DNA of 5,413 nucleotides from an uncultured Candidatus Saccharibacteria bacterium (lineage in GTDB: Bacteria > Patescibacteriota > Saccharimonadia > Saccharimonadales > Saccharimonadaceae), in assembly GCA_947427985.1 (NCBI GenBank), contig CANEKB010000070.1, positions 1 through 5,413 of the forward strand, in the 5' to 3' direction. Positions 1 through 5,298 of the stretch are shown here, one piece after another. Numbering within the stretch: the stretch's first letter is position 1; every line of letters begins with the position of its first letter. The notes under the pieces are model-generated. The model worked only from the letters and a program-made list of their open reading frames with translations. It did not search any database and had not been told where the DNA came from. The position numbers were made by a program, and so were the translations under genes.

Positions 1-130
1 CCTCAATCACACGCGTAATCTCACGCACGTAAAAAGACTTCGTCGGGTTCGCAAAGAACAGTCCCACCAGCTTTGCCCGCGACTTCGAGCCGAACAATTT
101 TTCTGTTGGAGTATTAGTTTCCTTGCTCAT
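1..130 (-). CDS. Winged-helix transcriptional regulator, N-terminal fragment (runs off left edge)
   Basis: A reading frame opens at ATG 130-128 and stays open for 43 codons to the window edge. It begins MSKETNTPTEKLFGSK, followed by SRAKLVGLFFANP and SFYVREITRVIE. From memory, the pattern LFGSKxRxKLLxLFxxNPxxxFYVREITR is the start of a small ArsR-like winged-helix family common in CPR genomes: the first helix, then the start of the recognition HTH. The start lies inside the last codons of miaA, giving a 17-nt overlap, and no strong Shine-Dalgarno is visible, so translation is probably coupled to miaA. The likely role is DNA binding; the target is unknown and any effector region is outside the window. 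The family call rests on 43 residues. It could instead be another wHTH protein, but the open frame and composition argue against chance. Confidence 0.72.
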   Translation of the reverse strand, partial: MSKETNTPTEKLFGSKSRAKLVGLFFANPTKSFYVREITRVIE

Positions 131-905
131 CTTGTATACATTTTATCACGTACCCCTCTATTTCTTCAAGTGGCAACCAGTTAATTTTTTTGTTCCGTTT
201 GAACCAAGTTAATTGTCGTTTCGCAAGATGCCAGTCGTCATAAACGAACAACTCTTTTGCCCGCTCAAGGCTATATTCACCCTGCAAATACGCCCAGGCG
301 AACTGATAGATATTGCTTTTCATCGCCTGGCTATTCCAGTCATACTTCTCCGCCAAGCTTCGCGTCTCCTTAAAAAGTTCCTGAACAAATAATTTATTCG
401 CTCGTTCCATAATCCGCTTTCGTAGTTCCACATCTGGAGTTTTTACCCCAATGAGTAAATAATTTGTACAGTCATTTTTACGATTGCTCTGACTAGCTTT
501 TGCTTCTGCGCTAAAATCATAGTCATAGACCAGTGCATCAATATACAAACCCGTACCACCTACCACCATTGGCAACTTCCCCCGTCCGCGGATTTCTTTA
601 ATCTTCTCCTCGACATACGCCTTCCAGTCCGCTACCGTAAAACGCTCGCCCGGAGCCACCAGATCAATTCCCCAGTGTGGTACCCCATCTTGCTCTTCTA
701 AACTCGGTTTTGCTGTCCCGAGGTCCATCTCGCGATAGATCGCCCTAGAATCCGCCGAGATAATCTCTGCTCCTGTAAACCCAGCAAACTTCCCCGCCGG
801 CGAAGCCTTTGCCCGCCGCTCTACCTCCTTAGCAATCCGAATCGACACCCCCGTCTTCCCAGAGGCGGTCGGTCCTAAGATTACTACGGTCTTGTCAAAA
901 GCCAT
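114..905 (-). CDS. miaA: tRNA dimethylallyltransferase MiaA, compact form lacking the insertion domain
   Basis: MiaA transfers a dimethylallyl group from DMAPP to N6 of A37 in tRNAs that read UNN codons, in the cytoplasm. Visible motifs are the P-loop GPTASGKT (residues 11-18), the catalytic segment ADSRAIYREMDLGTAKP (51-67, with D52 as the presumed base), PHWGIDL (76-82), VGGTGLYIDAL (115-125, with T118), and AKRQLTWFKR (228-237). At 263 residues it is short for the family (E. coli about 316). After the GGTGLY segment it passes from YDYDFS directly to YLLIGVKTPDVELRKRI, so the helical insertion domain carrying the NDxxRxxRALE motif is absent. The usual GYRE/GYKE signature is IYQFAW here. About 17 residues are inserted at 30-46, before the catalytic Asp segment. 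The start ATG at 905 lies 5 nt after the stop of the upstream gene, with a purine-rich GGGGA about 10 nt upstream, indicating co-transcription. Identity is firm. Activity on tRNA is likely but not proven, given the missing domain. Confidence 0.93.
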   Translation of the reverse strand: MAFDKTVVILGPTASGKTGVSIRIAKEVERRAKASPAGKFAGFTGAEIISADSRAIYREMDLGTAKPSLEEQDGVPHWGIDLVAPGERFTVADWKAYVEEKIKEIRGRGKLPMVVGGTGLYIDALVYDYDFSAEAKASQSNRKNDCTNYLLIGVKTPDVELRKRIMERANKLFVQELFKETRSLAEKYDWNSQAMKSNIYQFAWAYLQGEYSLERAKELFVYDDWHLAKRQLTWFKRNKKINWLPLEEIEGYVIKCIQDEQGN

Positions 906-910
906 CGAAC

Positions 911-2590
911 TTATTTCCCCGCCTCAGACACAGTCTCTCCTCTATTACCGAGGAGCTGACTCAACTTCTCTATTTGCTCCGGCGAAAAAAACTCGTACTT
1001 CTTATTCTGAGCGTTAACGTATTGCGCAAGCGGACCAACATACCCTATATACCTCTTATAACACTCTACTACAGCCTCTCGACTAATGTTCAACATTTTT
1101 GCCAAAGCCTTCGCCGTCATATATCCTTCGGGAGCGCGCTCCCCTTTGTCTGTGAGAGCTTGTTTAATCTTCTCTGCTTGCTCCGGCGAAAAGTACTCGA
1201 GAACTTTATTTCGAGCGTTGACATACTTCATAAGCGGCCCTATTTCCGAAGTATGTTCTGCATACCATTTCATTATAGTTCCGCGCCCTACGCTTAATTC
1301 CTGCGCTAAGCCGCTCGCCGTCATCCATCCCGCAGGAGCCACCTCTACATTCTTTGCAAAGCCCTGTCTTATTTTTTCAATCTGATCTGGCGAAAAATAT
1401 TTATAAGTCTCACCGCTCAAGTCGCGTGAATGCTCAGTAAGTTGACCTATTTCATTCGCATGCGCATCATAATATCTTGCCAAAACTGGGTAGCCAACAC
1501 CAAGAACCTTTGCTAAACCATTCATAGTCATCCATCCTTCTGGAGCAACAGTTTTAGCATTATCCTCAATAATTTGCTTCATCTTCTCTACTTGCTCTGG
1601 AGAAAAATATTTAAATCCCTCCGTCTTACCATGAGAAGTTTTATATGTTGTAAGTGGCCCCACTTCGCCTATATGCTCATTATATCGCCTCATAACAACC
1701 CCGAAACTAACGTCCAACTCTTTCGCTAATCTATTCGCGGTCATCCACCCTTCTGGCGCTTTCTCTATTACCTTCAGATACTCTGCCTGTTCCGCTTTAT
1801 CTTTCTCTGGTAATAATTTAGCCCCTGGATTCTCTATCGCGCCACGGACTCGTTCTACATAATTCAATGAGTAATTAATGCTCTTCCCCACTTCCGGTCG
1901 TGCCGCCAACAGCTCATTTAGTTGTGATTTTGTACCACATTTAATCATCTCCGGGGTGATCTTAAACTCATGCAACTTCTCCGTATCAAAAACATACGTG
2001 CGATTACCACGTTCATCACAACTCAAGATTAGTCTTTCCAACCTAGGTAGCTCAATAACATCATAGCTTATGCCTCGTTGCATATTTGGCTCTAAAACAC
2101 CTGTCGAAAGTATAAGTTGTTCAGAATCTAGCACATCTACTCCAAAGTCCTGCTCCAGTACAAACAATTCCGTCTTAAGCTTCGGCAAAACCACAGTTTC
2201 TTGAATACCCCTTCCACTCCCCTCTACGATGCGTCCCCGTCCATCAGGTGGCAAAATCACTTCGTTGTCAGGATTTTCTCTAGTTTTTCGGATAACGGTG
2301 TCAAATCGCATCAAGCGATGTGCGATATCGTCAATCCTATCCAAAGTCGCCTCAACACTAGTCCCCGGAAATGCCTCAGCAAAAATTTTGTCCTCACGTT
2401 CTTTAGCTGACAGGCCCAACCCCTCCCACTTATATTCTTCCTGGACATCTTCAATCAATTGCCCCAATCTGTCCATAGCGTCATCAGCATAGGAATCAAT
2501 ATTATTCGGGGAAAGTGGCGTCTCTATAATCTCTCTGTATCTCTCCTGGAATTCGAGATTGCTGAGAGTGTTTTTGTTTTCTCCCTCCAT
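911..2590 (-). CDS. Unrecognised protein with four C-terminal tandem winged-HTH-like repeats
   Basis: I do not recognise this 559-residue gene. Residues 1-107 look helical, charged and acidic. Residues 110-260 look mixed alpha/beta, including LPRLERLILSCDERGN and YVFDTEKL, and recall (from memory only) conserved hypothetical CPR proteins. Residues 278-559 are four tandem repeats of about 68-71 residues, starting at 278, 349, 418 and 486. Each has A-P-x-G-W/Y-M-T-x(3)-LA-x-x-L-x-V/I-S/G, then E-I/V-G-x-L and K/E-Y/F-FSPEQ-x-EK. That resembles a helix-turn-helix plus wing plus closing helix, as in MerR/excisionase-type domains, so binding to repeated DNA sites is the natural inference. No signal peptide or membrane segment is seen, so it is probably cytoplasmic. 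The start ATG at 2590 is 12 nt after the thrS stop, with AAGAG just upstream; the stop is 5 nt before miaA. This makes it the middle gene of the unit. A structural or phage-like adaptor role is possible instead. Confidence 0.85.
   Translation of the reverse strand: MEGENKNTLSNLEFQERYREIIETPLSPNNIDSYADDAMDRLGQLIEDVQEEYKWEGLGLSAKEREDKIFAEAFPGTSVEATLDRIDDIAHRLMRFDTVIRKTRENPDNEVILPPDGRGRIVEGSGRGIQETVVLPKLKTELFVLEQDFGVDVLDSEQLILSTGVLEPNMQRGISYDVIELPRLERLILSCDERGNRTYVFDTEKLHEFKITPEMIKCGTKSQLNELLAARPEVGKSINYSLNYVERVRGAIENPGAKLLPEKDKAEQAEYLKVIEKAPEGWMTANRLAKELDVSFGVVMRRYNEHIGEVGPLTTYKTSHGKTEGFKYFSPEQVEKMKQIIEDNAKTVAPEGWMTMNGLAKVLGVGYPVLARYYDAHANEIGQLTEHSRDLSGETYKYFSPDQIEKIRQGFAKNVEVAPAGWMTASGLAQELSVGRGTIMKWYAEHTSEIGPLMKYVNARNKVLEYFSPEQAEKIKQALTDKGERAPEGYMTAKALAKMLNISREAVVECYKRYIGYVGPLAQYVNAQNKKYEFFSPEQIEKLSQLLGNRGETVSEAGK
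914..1759 (-). repeat. Four tandem approximately 70-codon repeats (putative wHTH modules)
   Basis: The units run 1759-1547, 1546-1340, 1339-1136 and 1135-914 and encode residues 278-348, 349-417, 418-485 and 486-559. Each starts AP(E/A)G(W/Y)MT and carries FSP(E/D)Q about 50 residues later. Units 3 and 4 look closest: both have the segment VNA(R/Q)NK before the FSPEQ motif, which suggests a later duplication of that pair. Similarity is clear in protein but patchy in DNA, so the duplications are old or diverged. The GWMT motif and the closing helix are the best conserved parts. The putative recognition helices differ strongly (FGVVMRRY, YPVLARYY, RGTIMKWY, REAVVECY), as expected if each module reads a different sequence. 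Confidence 0.9.
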
Positions 2591-2602
2591 ATCACTCTTA
2601 CT

Positions 2603-4363
2603 CTACAGCTTTCCCATCAACCAACCTTCTAGCTCCGCGAGTTTCACCTTCTCTTCCCCCTCACGCGTCCGCACGCTCACCTCACGCGCTTCTGCATCCT
2701 TCGGCCCCACGATCAAGACTACTGGGATTTTCATCTCGGTCGCTCGCTTAATCTTCTTACCCAGACTATCATCGCTCCGATCAATCTCGAACCTCAGCTC
2801 ATTGTTCTTCACAGGCTCATTTAGCACCACACCCCCTAATACTTCTTCAATCTCTTTCACGTAATCTTCTACCTGATCGTTCACGGTCAAGACTCGCACC
2901 TGCTCCGGCGCACACCATAGCGGGAACCAACCGCCCGTATGCTCAATAAACACACTCATAAACCGCTCAATCGAGCCTAAAGTCGCGTGATGGATCATTA
3001 CTGGACGCTCTTTTTCACCCTTCTCATTCACGAATTCTAGCTCAAACCGCTCTGGTTGTACAAAATCTAGTTGCACCGTCGCTACTTGATGTTCGCGTCC
3101 GATTGCGTCCTCCGCCATGAAATCAATCTTCGGCCCATAAAACGCCGCTTCGCCTTCTTGTTCAAAATAGTCTAGACCATTCTCGACCGCAGCCTCTTTA
3201 ATCTGAGCCTGCGCCATCTTCCAGAGCTCTGGGTCACCCAAATATTTATCACTACTATCTCGATAGCTCAGCCGTGCCCGCAATTTGTTCATCCCCACCG
3301 TCGTATAAAGCTTACGCACAATTCCAACTAGTGTCTGGATCTCATCCTTAATCTGATCCTTACGACAAAACACGTGCGAGTCATCTTGCGTCAACGACCG
3401 CACTCGGCTAAGCCCCCCAAGTTCGCCAGTCTTCTCGTCGCGATAATCCGTTGTCGCCTCCATATAGCGCACTGGCATCTCACGGTAAGTCCGCGGCCGC
3501 GAAGCGAAAATTTGTGCATGATGCGGGCAATTCATCGGCTTTAGAGCAAATTCTTCCCCATTTACTTGCGAATGCACCATAAAAAGCTCATCACCAAACT
3601 TCGCAAAGTGCCCTGATTTCTTATATAAATCTACTTTCGTAATATGCGGCGTCCAAACCTTCTTGAACCCAGCGCCGCCCCGCAAGCCAAACGACAAATC
3701 CGTCAATTCTTCACGCAGCACCGTCCCTCGCGGCGTAAATAGTGGCAACCCCGCCCCGACTAGATCCGAGAAACAGAAAAGATCCAATTCCTTACCTAGT
3801 CGACGATGGTCGCGCAATTTTGCCTCTTCTTGACGCTTCAGATACTCCTTCAGTTCATCCTCCGTCGCGAACGCCACCCCATAAATCCGCGTCAACATCT
3901 CCCGCTTCTCGTCGCCCCGCCAGTACGCACCCGCCACTCGCTGCAGCTGGAACGCTCCGACTTCCTTCAGATTATCAATATGTGGGCCTTTGCAGAGGTC
4001 AGTGAACAATACTTCCCCCTTCGGGTCAACCAAGTCATAGAAAGTGATCGTCGCCCCGTCCGGCAACTCGCTAATCAACTCCGTTTTGAACCGCTGCCCA
4101 TTCTTCTTAGCCCAATCTAGCGCTTCTTTCCGGCTTGCTTCACGGCGCACCATCTTGCATCCACGTGCAATAATTCCTCGCATTTTCTTCTCAATCTTTG
4201 CAAGATCCGTATCCGAAACTTTCGTGTCGCCAAAGTCAATATCGTAATAAAAACCATTATCGATCGCTGGGCCAATCCCAAAAGTTGTTGTCGGATAAAG
4301 CTCCCGCACCGCTGCCGCCAAAACATGGCTCAGACTATGTCGCATTTTTTCAACTTCTTCCAT
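2603..4363 (-). CDS. thrS: Threonyl-tRNA synthetase, TGS-less form with editing domain
   Basis: Class II synthetase that charges tRNA-Thr with threonine in the cytoplasm. At 586 residues it starts directly in the editing domain: HSLSH at 9-13 gives the HxxxH metal motif, and CKGPH at 124-128 supplies the second half (C124, H128), so mischarged Ser-tRNA-Thr should be cleared. In the catalytic core, the zinc ligands should be C279 (MNCPHH), H330 (DDSH) and H458 (MIHHATLG). Motif 2 includes YRDE at 307-310 through GGLSRVRSLTQDDSHVF, and motif 3 is GSIERF at 463-468. The anticodon-binding domain starts near APEQVRVL (485-492) and runs to the end. The N-terminal TGS domain, about 60 residues in E. 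coli, is absent. An in-frame TAG 39 nt before the ATG, inside the short leader, rules out a longer start. AAAGGA lies 7 nt before the ATG. It is the first gene of the unit continuing into the repeat protein and miaA. Confidence 0.97.
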   Translation of the reverse strand: MEEVEKMRHSLSHVLAAAVRELYPTTTFGIGPAIDNGFYYDIDFGDTKVSDTDLAKIEKKMRGIIARGCKMVRREASRKEALDWAKKNGQRFKTELISELPDGATITFYDLVDPKGEVLFTDLCKGPHIDNLKEVGAFQLQRVAGAYWRGDEKREMLTRIYGVAFATEDELKEYLKRQEEAKLRDHRRLGKELDLFCFSDLVGAGLPLFTPRGTVLREELTDLSFGLRGGAGFKKVWTPHITKVDLYKKSGHFAKFGDELFMVHSQVNGEEFALKPMNCPHHAQIFASRPRTYREMPVRYMEATTDYRDEKTGELGGLSRVRSLTQDDSHVFCRKDQIKDEIQTLVGIVRKLYTTVGMNKLRARLSYRDSSDKYLGDPELWKMAQAQIKEAAVENGLDYFEQEGEAAFYGPKIDFMAEDAIGREHQVATVQLDFVQPERFELEFVNEKGEKERPVMIHHATLGSIERFMSVFIEHTGGWFPLWCAPEQVRVLTVNDQVEDYVKEIEEVLGGVVLNEPVKNNELRFEIDRSDDSLGKKIKRATEMKIPVVLIVGPKDAEAREVSVRTREGEEKVKLAELEGWLMGKL

Positions 4364-4370
4364 AGCTTTA

Positions 4371-4376
4371 TCCTTT
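4371..4376 (-). promoter_or_regulatory. thrS ribosome binding site
   Basis: The minus strand reads AAAGGA with 7 nt to the thrS ATG. It fixes the short start and supports the view that the protein really begins in the editing domain. Confidence 0.75.
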
Positions 4377-4378
4377 CT

Positions 4379-4390
4379 CTGGTCTCCCAG
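4379..4390 (-). promoter_or_regulatory. Small GNRA-loop hairpin in the thrS leader
   Basis: The minus strand reads CUGG-GAGA-CCAG, a perfect 4-bp stem with a GNRA tetraloop lying 2 nt upstream of the Shine-Dalgarno within a leader of roughly 36 nt. E. coli ThrRS autoregulates by binding tRNA-like structures in its leader. This hairpin is too small to be claimed as an equivalent and may be incidental. Confidence 0.25.
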
Positions 4391-4405
4391 CTTTATTATC
4401 TAATA

Positions 4406-4434
4406 ATTATACCACACCTCTAGCATTCATTGCA
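4406..4434 (-). promoter_or_regulatory. Promoter of the thrS unit (extended -10)
   Basis: The minus strand has a perfect -10 TATAAT at 4411-4406 preceded by TGG, an extended -10 (TGn). The -35 is weak: at 17-18 bp spacing only GTGCAAT is found. Transcription should start near 4399, giving a leader of about 36 nt. The core GTGTGGTATAATT is identical to the one before the Nudix gene. No other promoter of similar quality is evident at the tight junctions downstream, so it probably drives thrS, the repeat gene, miaA and the winged-helix gene. Confidence 0.75.
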
Positions 4435-4436
4435 CG

Positions 4437-4463
4437 AAAAAGCCGCCCTTATAGGCAGCTTTT
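4437..4463 (-). terminator. Intrinsic terminator of the Nudix gene
   Basis: On the minus strand AAAAGCUGCC and GGCGGCUUUU form a 10-bp stem (one G-U wobble) around the 6-nt loop UAUAAG, followed by a run of five U in total. It begins 16 nt after the Nudix stop and ends just upstream of the thrS promoter. It therefore separates the two transcription units in under 60 nt. The C-A mismatch on the plus strand becomes a G-U pair on the minus strand, which favours action on the leftward transcript. Confidence 0.82.
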
Positions 4464-4479
4464 CCGACCATAGCGAACC

Positions 4480-4950
4480 CTATCTGTTCACAATTTCCCA
4501 AATATATTTATGCGCCTGCTGCGTCAACTTCTCCGCTAATTCCGCCACCGATATCCATATCACATCCGCAATTTCCTTCTCTTCCACCGCACGATCTTCC
4601 CGCGCCAAGCTCTTCAATTCTCCGCAGACCGTATGGATCGTAATATGTCGGTTTACATCCTTGTGTGCCGCATAGAAGTTATCGTAGAACACTTCTTCTA
4701 CGTTCTTGAGCTCGCCAAAATCCGTATAGCCCGTCTCCTCGACCACCTCACGTTTTCCCGCCTCAATCGGGTTCTCATCGCCTTCGATCCCGCCCATCAC
4801 GAAGTCGATCCACCCAAACTTCTTATTCTGAACGCAAAGATATTTCTCTTCCGTCGGGTGTTTTACAACCACCACAACCACTTCACGCTCTGTCATCGGC
4901 TTATCTGGCCGCACCGCTGAATCGCCTTCCCCAAAGAACTCTTTTACCAT
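4480..4950 (-). CDS. Nudix hydrolase, related to the Nudix insert of CPR leucyl-tRNA synthetases
   Basis: Small cytoplasmic pyrophosphohydrolase of 156 residues. The Nudix box Gx5Ex7REUxEExGU is complete at residues 53-75: G53, E59, then REVVEETGY at 67-75, with E68, E71 and E72 as the expected metal ligands. The segment before it, EREVVVVVVKHPTEEKYLC at 21-39, is the beta-strand typical of the fold. Substrate cannot be read from the sequence; nucleoside diphosphate derivatives are the general class. The ERExVVVxVKHPxExKYLC start and the DVNRHITIH segment (98-106) resemble, from memory, the Nudix domain embedded in CPR LeuRS, so a shared origin is plausible. The start at 4950 is fixed by AAGGAGG 4 nt upstream. 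The gene is monocistronic, with its own promoter and terminator. Housecleaning of damaged nucleotides is possible, but so is a tRNA-linked role. Confidence 0.92.
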   Translation of the reverse strand: MVKEFFGEGDSAVRPDKPMTEREVVVVVVKHPTEEKYLCVQNKKFGWIDFVMGGIEGDENPIEAGKREVVEETGYTDFGELKNVEEVFYDNFYAAHKDVNRHITIHTVCGELKSLAREDRAVEEKEIADVIWISVAELAEKLTQQAHKYIWEIVNR

Positions 4951-4954
4951 CTTT

Positions 4955-4961
4955 CCTCCTT
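4955..4961 (-). promoter_or_regulatory. Strong ribosome binding site of the Nudix gene
   Basis: The minus strand reads AAGGAGG, a full anti-16S match, with only 4 nt to the ATG at 4950. It decides the start codon and is stronger than the sites of the other genes here. Confidence 0.8.
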
Positions 4962-4975
4962 CGCTATTTGCCCCA

Positions 4976-5004
4976 ATTATACCACACTCCAGATGTTCTT
5001 ACTT
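4976..5004 (-). promoter_or_regulatory. Nudix gene promoter (extended -10)
   Basis: The minus strand reads TGG-TATAAT, with the -10 at 4981-4976. No convincing -35 hexamer exists at 16-18 bp spacing (AGTAAG region), so it relies on the extended -10. The predicted start is near 4969, giving a leader of about 19 nt. It shares GTGTGGTATAATT with the thrS promoter. Confidence 0.72.
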
Positions 5005-5045
5005 TTTCTACTCTGAACAAATTTTTTATTCACTACTTACCTCTT

Positions 5046-5088
5046 ATGATTAACTTTATTGTTCAGGCAAAATACGTTTTTTAATCAT
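5046..5088. repeat. AT-rich inverted repeat, 8-bp arms
   Basis: ATGATTAA (5046-5053) and TTAATCAT (5081-5088) are perfect inverted copies around a 27-nt spacer. The surrounding 5010-5120 stretch is rich in A and T tracts. It could be an operator-like site, part of a transcript leader, or chance in AT-rich DNA. It lies 65 nt upstream of the Nudix -10. Confidence 0.4.
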
Positions 5089-5119
5089 CCTTGTGCTTGC
5101 TAAAATTTTTCGTTTTGCG

Positions 5120-5150
5120 CTAGCCTAAGAGCAGGGCAAAAGTAGGCTAG
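5120..5150. repeat. Stem-loop, 8-bp perfect arms
   Basis: CTAGCCTA (5120-5127) and TAGGCTAG (5143-5150) pair perfectly around a 15-nt loop. On the minus strand a UUUU run follows only about 13 nt after the stem, too far for a standard terminator. Confidence 0.6.
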
Positions 5151-5225
5151 ACCTAAGCAAGAGTTTAACAAGGGAGAAAGGAAGATAGGGTTATGGTAGT
5201 ACACTTCAAGATTAAGCGTATGAAC

Positions 5226-5248
5226 ATTTGGATCACTTTGTTCCAAAT
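5226..5248. repeat. Stem-loop, 7-bp perfect arms
   Basis: ATTTGGA (5226-5232) and TCCAAAT (5242-5248) pair perfectly around a 9-nt loop. It sits three bases from the 12-bp stem-loop, so the two would stack or branch next to each other in a transcript. Confidence 0.6.
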
Positions 5249-5251
5249 CAA

Positions 5252-5281
5252 AATTACCTTCTCCAAGAAGAGAAGGTAATT
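5252..5281. repeat. Stem-loop, 12-bp perfect arms
   Basis: AATTACCTTCTC (5252-5263) and GAGAAGGTAATT (5270-5281) pair without mismatch around a 6-nt loop. This is the strongest inverted repeat in the window. On the minus strand the stem runs into UUUUGAUUU, so weak terminator activity is possible. It starts about 11 nt after the predicted start of the promoter at 5299-5327, an odd place for a simple terminator and more like the 5' stem of an RNA. Confidence 0.8.
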
Positions 5282-5298
5282 CATAAACTACTAACTCC

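Larger units (their letters stand above)
5100..5292 (-). ncRNA. Candidate structured RNA (three perfect stem-loops)
   Basis: Downstream of a good promoter on the minus strand, about 190 nt hold three perfect stem-loops: 12 bp with a 6-nt loop (5252-5281), 7 bp with a 9-nt loop (5226-5248) and 8 bp with a 15-nt loop (5120-5150). A fourth pairing, GUAGU (5291-5287) with ACUAC (5200-5196), could close a multibranch junction around the first two. I could not match it to tmRNA, SRP RNA, RNase P RNA or 6S RNA by their known motifs. The 3' end is undefined, with no clear terminator near 5100. The same strand has a 75-codon open frame from TTG 5327 to TAG 5100, but its TTG is the -35 hexamer and its first ATG overlaps the -10, so translation is unlikely if the promoter is real. 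A long Nudix leader or a decayed coding remnant are alternatives. Confidence 0.4.

Noticed and set aside
914..1759. The four coding repeats as a CRISPR array or DNA satellite
   Set aside because: The period is about 205-213 bp, DNA identity is patchy, and the repeats are in frame within one protein, so they are protein-domain repeats.
974..2864. Several plus-strand open frames of 60-110 codons (for example 974-1297, 1086-1385, 2229-2492, 2559-2864)
   Set aside because: They lie antisense over the repeat protein and thrS, have no recognisable motifs and are explained by the real minus-strand genes.
3742..4326. Open frames overlapping the thrS N-terminal half on both strands
   Set aside because: Out-of-frame shadows of a gene whose motifs are fully intact in its own frame.
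4633..4920. 95-codon plus-strand frame opposite the Nudix gene
   Set aside because: Antisense to a complete Nudix box with promoter, ribosome site and terminator on the minus strand; no motif of its own.
4979..5033. 18-codon minus-strand frame with GTG start and GAGG upstream
   Set aside because: Very short, ends inside the Nudix -10, and shows no recognisable product.
5189..5280. 28-codon plus-strand frame starting at ATG 5193 after AAGGAAG
   Set aside because: Too short, ends within the 12-bp stem-loop, and has no plus-strand promoter or homologue that I recognise.
5252..5281. 12-bp stem-loop as a simple intrinsic terminator
   Set aside because: The plus strand has no T run after it and the minus strand has only UUUUGAUUU. 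It also sits right after a promoter start, so an RNA structural element fits better, though weak termination cannot be excluded.
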